Origin: Candidatus Sulfotelmatobacter sp.
GTDB taxonomy: Bacteria; Acidobacteriota; Terriglobia; Terriglobales; Acidobacteriaceae
Direction: 5' to 3'
Length of the DNA stretch: 10,929 nucleotides
NCBI GenBank assembly: GCA_030037515.1
Contig: JASHRE010000669.1
Span: 1-10,929, forward strand
Every line of letters begins with the position of its first letter. Within the stretch, counting starts at the first letter, position 1. This document shows, one piece after another, positions 7,348 through 10,929 of the stretch. The position numbers and the translations under genes were made by a program. The notes beneath the pieces are model-generated. The model made no database searches. It saw only the letters and a program-made list of their open reading frames with translations, and had not been told where the DNA came from.

Positions 7348-8224
7348 ATGATGGAATTTACAATATCAGGACGAAATCTCGATCAACTTGCTTCCGTGGG
7401 TTTCGGCCCTCCGGTACTGGAGCGAATTTCTGAAGGTGGGTGTGGGTTCGGAGCCAGTTCGTTTGTGTTGATAGCTGAACACTCGACAACATCATCCTCA
7501 CAGATTCTGGGACAGTAGGGGCAAAGGCTATCAGGCCAGTTGGTGCATCGCGCTTGGCTGATATGGGAGATGTAAGCATTGGCCCCATGGGGGTCATTCG
7601 TGGTGCTCGATTCAACTTCGGAATTGGTGACCTTCACCAAGTTGGATTCTCGATTTCCGCCCCCCGGTATCTAATACGCTTGGTCAGAGAGAGTGGCGGC
7701 TTGGTATCCCCAAAATCTACCGCGAACTCGCGCAACTTGAGCGGGGGGGCTATGGCCGGTCCCGTGGCAATCTCGCAATAGCCTTGCGGGCATTCATGGC
7801 ACCTATGATCGCTGGCCCCTTCTCCAGGATTCAAAGCTGCTGGATTTGATAACCGCTTTTGAAGCTCTCCTCGGGACGGAAAGCGAGATTGCGTTCAAGC
7901 TCGCTTTTCGAATCGCGGCGCTTCTTGCCGACAGCGACGGGAGCGAGCGGAACTGCTCAAAACAATGAAGGACTTCTATGATACGAGAAGCAGATTGGTG
8001 CATGGCGGGGGCTGAAACAAAAACACCATCTACATCTCACGAAGATTGACGATCTTCGCGCTATCGTCAGACGGCTCCTCATATCCTTCGTGACGTTCGC
8101 CGCTAGCCAATCCCGCCGGCAGGGTATGACAAGCAATTCGTCGCCGAGAAGCTTGACCAATCGCTTGTCGATGAAACACAACGAAGAAAAACCACGTACC
8201 GCGCTTGGCTTGGATCGCAACTGA
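7348..8224 (+). pseudogene. Apea-like HEPN-domain protein, heavily frameshifted
   Basis: A protein-like reading can be followed through about seven frame changes. ATG 7348 gives MMEFTISGRNLDQLASVGFG and ERISEGGCGFG. After about 7490 it reads IILTDSGTVGAKAI and GARFNFGIGDLHQVGFSI. From about 7705, IYRELAQLERGGYGRSRGN. From about 7805, YDRWPLLQDSKLLDLITAFE, then EIAFKLAFRIAALLA. From 7941, ERAELLKTMKDFYDTRSRLV followed by HGG. From 8012, KIDDLRAIVRRLLISFV. From about 8125, FVAEKLDQSLVDETQRR, ending in RTALGLDRN and TGA 8222-8224. The LLDL-FEALLG helix, the KLAFRIA helix and the RSRLVH (Rx4H) motif fit the Apea-type HEPN fold; Rx4-6H is the RNase motif of HEPN toxins and defence proteins. The total would be about 290 residues. 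Function in life is unknown; defence or RNA cleavage is inference from HEPN. It converges on the minus-strand gene at 8234 with a 9-bp gap. Confidence 0.65.
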
Positions 8225-8233
8225 ACCGCCACG

Positions 8234-8644
8234 CTAGAAGAATCTATCGAGAAACGCTGCCGCTTCTTCCGAGATGCCAACGATCTTGTTTGTTGCCTGA
8301 CGATAAAATTTGAAATTGAGCTCAGTTTCGGGCTGGCCGTCGTTCCAATCGGTAAATTGTTTGAGCTCCAAGCGCCCCACTGGCCGCTTTGCAGCCGCGG
8401 TTCGCTTGACAGTAAGGCTTACGCGGGGCGTTTGCCGGGCGACTCCATCTCTGTTCGGGATCGCTTTGGCGGAAGTGACCACGCCGCGCGCGATGAGGCC
8501 TTGCCCGCCCTCGTTCTCGCTTGCGAAGATGAACAACGTGTCGCCGTCAGCAATGTGCTTGCCGCCATACATCGTTTTCTGCGCAGTGAACGCGAACGTT
8601 TTCGCCTGCGGATTTCGAACCTCGGCTTTGATTGCGAACGCCAT
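8234..8644 (-). CDS. Conserved hypothetical protein, possibly PUA/EVE-like
   Basis: An intact 136-residue frame, the only apparently whole gene between the kinase and the methyltransferase. No signal peptide or membrane helix is seen. The middle (IADGDTLFIFASENEGGQGL, then IARGVV, about residues 31-56) has the look of a small beta-barrel in which a polar loop is followed by 'GxGLIARGVV', as in EVE/ASCH/PUA-like nucleic-acid binding domains; this is inference from pattern, not a firm match. A basic stretch follows (VSLTVKRTAAAKRPVG), then a sharply patterned C-terminus (ETELNFKFYRQATNKIVGI, then SEEAAAFLDRFF) that I believe is conserved in a family without a firm name. The ATG at 8644 is preceded by no clear Shine-Dalgarno, so expression signals are weak. 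Its neighbours on both sides are broken, so survival may mean selection or a later arrival. It could also be silent. Confidence 0.7.
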   Translation of the reverse strand: MAFAIKAEVRNPQAKTFAFTAQKTMYGGKHIADGDTLFIFASENEGGQGLIARGVVTSAKAIPNRDGVARQTPRVSLTVKRTAAAKRPVGRLELKQFTDWNDGQPETELNFKFYRQATNKIVGISEEAAAFLDRFF

Positions 8645-8764
8645 GCTTGCGCCGGATGCATTCGAATTTAACCCCGAGAATGGTTTTTATCGGGTTTAAA
8701 GTCAACGCTGTTGTCATCAACATTTTTGTCAGCTTTACAGCAAAGGAAAGTTCGGCAGTTTTCC

Positions 8765-9184
8765 TTAGAACACCCGGACTGGAAACTGTTGTAACCCGCT
8801 CAAGCTCACGAATAGATGCTCCCAGCGGAGACTGGTCAGACTCGAAACTAAAATAAAGACGATTGCCGATTCCTGGCCGGTCTGCAACCTCGCCTGTAAG
8901 CCCAATGTGACCCTTGCCGTCGCCAACCAATTGCGGTCTCAATCGTCCCTCCATCGTCGCAAATTCCGCCTTTCCTTTTAACGTCTCGAAGAGCGGCCGA
9001 AGCTCTGATGGAAATTTGAATAACTCACGGTCATAAACGCCGCTGCAGCCTTGCCCTGAAATCCACCAGCTGCAACGCGAATCTCTGCCCTCAACCAATT
9101 ATCATCCCAATACTTGCCGACTGGCGCTCGCTCATAGCCGTGCACCTCAATCTCGATGCGTTCTAATTTAATTTAGCTTTGCAT
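8765..9184 (-). pseudogene. WapI-like immunity-type protein remnant, broken start and frameshift
   Basis: Reading the minus strand from 9172, one frame gives KLERIEIEVHGYERAPVG then YWDDNWLRAEIRVAAGGF. At about 9031-9036 the frame changes and continues with DRELFKFPSELRPLFETLKG, FATMEGRLRPQLVGDGKGHI and GNRLYFSFESDQSPLG, ending RELERV (about 8794). An ATG at 9184 lies in the first frame but is followed by a TAA after three codons (9173-9175), so the start is broken, unless ATT 9170-9172 is used. The second frame stays open to 8547 and runs into the next gene, which suggests the real stop was lost; a TAA in the first frame at 8765-8767 may be the original end. The DDNWL motif, the short-beta-strand pattern and the C-terminal F-F-DQ-L pattern resemble WapI-family immunity proteins, about 140 residues. 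I am moderately sure it is a real broken gene, and less sure of the family. Confidence 0.55.
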
Positions 9185-9277
9185 GATCAAACGAAAACTT
9201 CATGATGCGTATTCTAACCGCAATTGTGGTCGTGAAGTTGCGGCCTCCCCAGCGATTCGCTGGCTTTGGTCGTCCTT

Positions 9278-9395
9278 TATCATTATTCACGAATCCAGAC
9301 GACGCTCGACCTTTCCACACAGCAGGACAACGATGAAGCACGGGCCGCGCAAGAATTCCTGCGCGCGCTCGGGATCAGTTCGCAGCTGATTCATT
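9278..9395 (+). pseudogene. Tyrosine recombinase (integrase) C-terminal remnant
   Basis: The last ~38 codons before TAA 9393-9395 read HYSRIQTTLDLS, then TQQDNDEARAAQEFLRALGI and SSQLIH. This matches the C-terminal active-site region of phage-type tyrosine recombinases (pattern HSxIQTTLDxYTQ). Family knowledge: the Tyr in that pattern is the catalytic nucleophile. Here the codon at 9314-9316 is TCC (Ser), one base from TAC. Upstream, no frame on the plus strand gives a clear integrase core with the Arg-Lys-His-Arg residues; 9183-9280 looks like decayed sequence. The remnant points at, and ends 71 bp before, the tRNA-like segment at 9467, the usual position of an integrase next to its attachment site. 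Confidence 0.55.
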
Positions 9396-9466
9396 AATGA
9401 GGTTACGTGTGGCTGGATTGCGGGTTGGAGTTTCGACCGGTGCTACAGTCAAGCCATTGAAAAATA

Positions 9467-9510
9467 TGGCAGGCCCGCTGGATTCGAACCATCGACCTCT
9501 TCCGTGTCAA
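9467..9510 (-). other. tRNA-Val(GAC) 3'-half fragment, candidate attachment site
   Basis: On the minus strand the segment reads, in order: anticodon loop TTGACAC (anticodon GAC, Val), 3' anticodon stem GGAAG, variable loop AGGTC, T-arm GATGG-TTCGAAT-CCAGC (four of five pairs formed), then GGGCCTG and CCA. The sequence before the loop (GTAGG) cannot pair with GGAAG, and no D-arm or 5' acceptor strand is present, so this is a tRNA half and not a working gene. Integrative elements that use tRNA genes leave just such a 3' copy. The integrase remnant next to it supports an att-site reading. The acceptor part differs from what I would expect for tRNA-Val, so the true core may be only the anticodon-to-T-arm part. 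Confidence 0.6.
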
Positions 9511-9626
9511 CCTACCACGGCTCCGAAAAATAACAACTTCGATCGTATCGAGCATACTCTCTACATGGGTTACACAGGTAGAGATCACAGGTAGGAATCG
9601 CAGGTTGCGTCAGCGCTTCGCGTCCG

Positions 9627-10379
9627 TCAGGGTTTGGCAGTAGCAAGAAACACCTCGTCGGCGTCTCGGAGGAGCACATCGATGCATTCGAATCCGGCGT
9701 TTCTCAGAGCTTGTCCCCAACCCGATACCGACATGCCCTCGTCCAAATGCGAATCGCGCGAGCCCAACAGCTTCGTATGATCGTAACCAAGAATCTCGTT
9801 CGCGCGTGTCCAGAAACGCTCCCAGTTTTCCCGGCTGTAACGGGCCGGCTGCCGTGATTTCCATTCGGCGAATCCATCGGCAAACATCTTCTGTGTGCAA
9901 GCAGGCTCGACGAACAAAAACACTCCGCCGGGGCGAAGCAGGCCGAAGACATCCGTGAATAGGTCAGCGACTCGGTGCGCATCGAACCAATGGAGTGCGT
10001 TTGCCGTCGCGACCACGTCATAGTCAGGTCGTAAGCCGTTGTGCCAACCAGCGTTCCAGAGATCGCGTACAAAATTCTGCGCGGAGACGCCCTCGCGCCG
10101 ATTCACCCCGATGCAGATTGAGATGAGAAACACGTCCCGATCGACGCAATCGATTTGAGAATGCGGATAGCGAGCCCAAATGGATCGACCGACATCGCCC
10201 GGACCGCAGCACAAGTCCAGAACCCGAAGACGTGCGTCCACGGGAAAGGGCAGCGTGGCGGCCATCAACTCGAGATCGCGACGCTTCGCGGCGCCTTGCT
10301 CCGTCTGCCACAACTCCAACAACTCGTCGAGATTCTCATTGCTGAGCTTCTTCTCGATCTGACTCTGCGTGAGTATCAT
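9627..10379 (-). CDS. Class I SAM-dependent methyltransferase
   Basis: A 250-residue soluble protein with a Rossmann-type methyltransferase core. Seen: motif I VLDLCCGPGDVG (53-64), the acidic end of strand beta-2 (IDCVDRD, about D80), the post-II/motif IV region DVVATANALHWFDA (121-134), and motif VI-like LLRPGGVFLFVEP (147-159). The substrate is not indicated: 'ALHWF' resembles the UbiE/Tam-type Methyltransf_11/25 group acting on small molecules. The frame is open from an earlier ATG at 10463, but the ATG at 10379 is preferred because a strong Shine-Dalgarno (AAGGAAAGG, 10387-10395) lies 7 nt before it and the extra 28 residues look unlike the family. It stands alone, divergent from the secreted protein at 10633. 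No co-transcribed gene hints at the pathway. Confidence 0.9.
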   Translation of the reverse strand: MILTQSQIEKKLSNENLDELLELWQTEQGAAKRRDLELMAATLPFPVDARLRVLDLCCGPGDVGRSIWARYPHSQIDCVDRDVFLISICIGVNRREGVSAQNFVRDLWNAGWHNGLRPDYDVVATANALHWFDAHRVADLFTDVFGLLRPGGVFLFVEPACTQKMFADGFAEWKSRQPARYSRENWERFWTRANEILGYDHTKLLGSRDSHLDEGMSVSGWGQALRNAGFECIDVLLRDADEVFLATAKP

Positions 10380-10560
10380 CGGAACGCCTTTCCTTGCCAA
10401 AGGTTGAACGCGATCTACTTCTAGCCTTGTGCTTATTTTCTCCGCGCCAGAGCGCGAGATCACTGTTGGTCACGTGTCCAAAAGTGGGTCCTTGATTCTG
10501 GCTTCTGGGGCGAACCACTCGGACGACGAGGAGTAAGCGTTGAAGCTGCTTGCCTGCTCA

Positions 10561-10581
10561 TCTTTTGCAAAACGCAAAAGA
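10561..10581. promoter_or_regulatory. Perfect 8-bp inverted repeat, possible operator
   Basis: TCTTTTGC (10561-10568) and GCAAAAGA (10574-10581) are perfect inverted arms around a 5-nt AAAAC spacer. It lies 51 bp before the secreted-protein ATG and about 180 bp before the methyltransferase start on the other strand. Placement and symmetry fit a repressor or activator site. No strong promoter hexamers are seen beside it, and the lack of a T-run after the right arm makes a terminator unlikely. Confidence 0.35.
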
Positions 10582-10632
10582 ACATGTAGTGTAGAACATT
10601 TGCCAGTTTGGGCGTTGCGGCAAAGGGGGCTT

Positions 10633-10929
10633 ATGACGCGCTCTACTTTAACCATCGTAGTCTTTGCGGCGGGTTTTGCTGGGTTGCTGATCTTGCCGGC
10701 GCTTGCGCGTCAGGGTACCAAGATGGATCCCGACGCGAAGTCGATGACCATCGAGGGCGCCGTTCGCGACCTCGCTTGTCCTGTTCAAAATCCGGCTGGG
10801 ACCGCAACTAGCTTCAGTTTGAAGTGCACTATGGATTGCGTTAGGCACGGCTCACCGATCATCATCCTCACCAAGGACGGGTTCATCTATTTCCCAATCT
10901 CTGCGGACATGCCTGATTCCGACCAGCGT
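10633..10929 (+). CDS. Secreted protein of unknown function, 3' end beyond the window
   Basis: From ATG 10633 the frame is open for 99 codons to the window edge. AAGGGGG (10623-10629) a few bases upstream is a good ribosome binding site. Residues 1-25 form a typical signal peptide: MTRS, a hydrophobic core (about 6-21) and LPALA as a likely signal-peptidase I site. The mature part begins RQGTKMDP and shows TIEGAVRDLACPVQNP, three cysteines (C49, C65, C69) with the pattern CPV...KCxxxC, and SPIIILTKDGFIYFPIS. The 'TIEGAVRDL...' strand pattern recalls small OB-fold-like secreted proteins seen in Acidobacteria, but I do not recognise a named family. The cysteines could bind a metal or form a disulphide. 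Function is unknown. Confidence 0.8.
   Translation, partial: MTRSTLTIVVFAAGFAGLLILPALARQGTKMDPDAKSMTIEGAVRDLACPVQNPAGTATSFSLKCTMDCVRHGSPIIILTKDGFIYFPISADMPDSDQR

Noticed and set aside
7041..7433. A 130-codon plus-strand frame over the parA start
   Set aside because: Only the first residues after 7065 match ParA. The rest is the shifted frame of the ParA remnant and of the HEPN start, so it is not a real protein.
7293..7732. CGCGAACTCGCG occurring at 7293-7304 and 7721-7732
   Set aside because: Only 12 bp and GC-rich; the second copy is explained by the coding of RELA in the HEPN remnant. Probably coincidence.
5986..9395. Idea that all frameshifts are sequencing errors
   Set aside because: Genes of 828, 932 and 250 residues in the same window are free of frameshifts, and several lesions are nonsense substitutions or truncations. 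Local errors cannot be excluded without reads.
9397..9594. A 65-codon plus-strand frame reading AGPLDSNHRPL
   Set aside because: It is a reverse reading across the tRNA-Val fragment. This kind of peptide is a known product of translating tRNA or att DNA.
10380..10463. 28-residue N-terminal extension of the methyltransferase from ATG 10463
   Set aside because: A strong Shine-Dalgarno directly precedes the ATG at 10379, and the extension looks unlike the family.

Overview
The window reads as chromosomal DNA from an Acidobacteria-like bacterium. Two large intact genes carry that signal: a MacB/FtsX-type permease of the acidobacterial duplicated orphan permease (ADOP) kind, and a PknB-type Ser/Thr kinase fused through one membrane helix to a TolB/PD40-like beta-propeller. 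The assignment is inferred from gene families and from the GC-rich coding; no rRNA or other taxonomic marker is present.

Layout. Positions 8-2494 (minus) hold the ADOP permease. A 647-bp divergent intergenic region follows, with a good promoter candidate placed so close to the kinase GTG start that its mRNA would be nearly leaderless. Positions 3142-5940 (plus) hold the kinase. From 5986 to about 9510 there is a graveyard of broken genes: an arsR-type regulator (frameshift plus nonsense codon), the first third of an arsenite methyltransferase arsM (frameshift, then cut off), an A-rich low-GC block with degenerate repeats, the start of a plasmid-type parA (frameshift, stop, truncation), a protein with an Apea-like HEPN domain (about seven frame changes), a minus-strand remnant resembling WapI-type immunity proteins, and the last ~40 codons of a tyrosine recombinase whose expected catalytic Tyr position reads Ser. 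Inside it, one gene (8234-8644, minus) is still open and looks intact; it is a conserved hypothetical with possible PUA/EVE-like character.

Just beyond the integrase remnant, 9467-9510 (minus) matches the 3' half of a tRNA-Val(GAC) from the anticodon loop to CCA, with no 5' half. This is the usual form of an attachment-site duplication. The simplest reading is that 5986-9510 is the decayed remains of one or more integrated mobile elements that once carried arsenic resistance, partition and defence-type cargo.

Beyond the candidate att site the sequence returns to intact genes: a class I SAM-dependent methyltransferase (9627-10379, minus, start set by a strong ribosome binding site) and the 5' end of a secreted protein (10633 to the window edge, plus). 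They are divergent, and a perfect 8-bp inverted repeat lies between them.

The long open genes on both sides argue against general indel errors as the cause of the frameshifts, but raw reads would be needed to exclude local errors. I see no CRISPR array, no rRNA, no complete tRNA and no complete insertion sequence.
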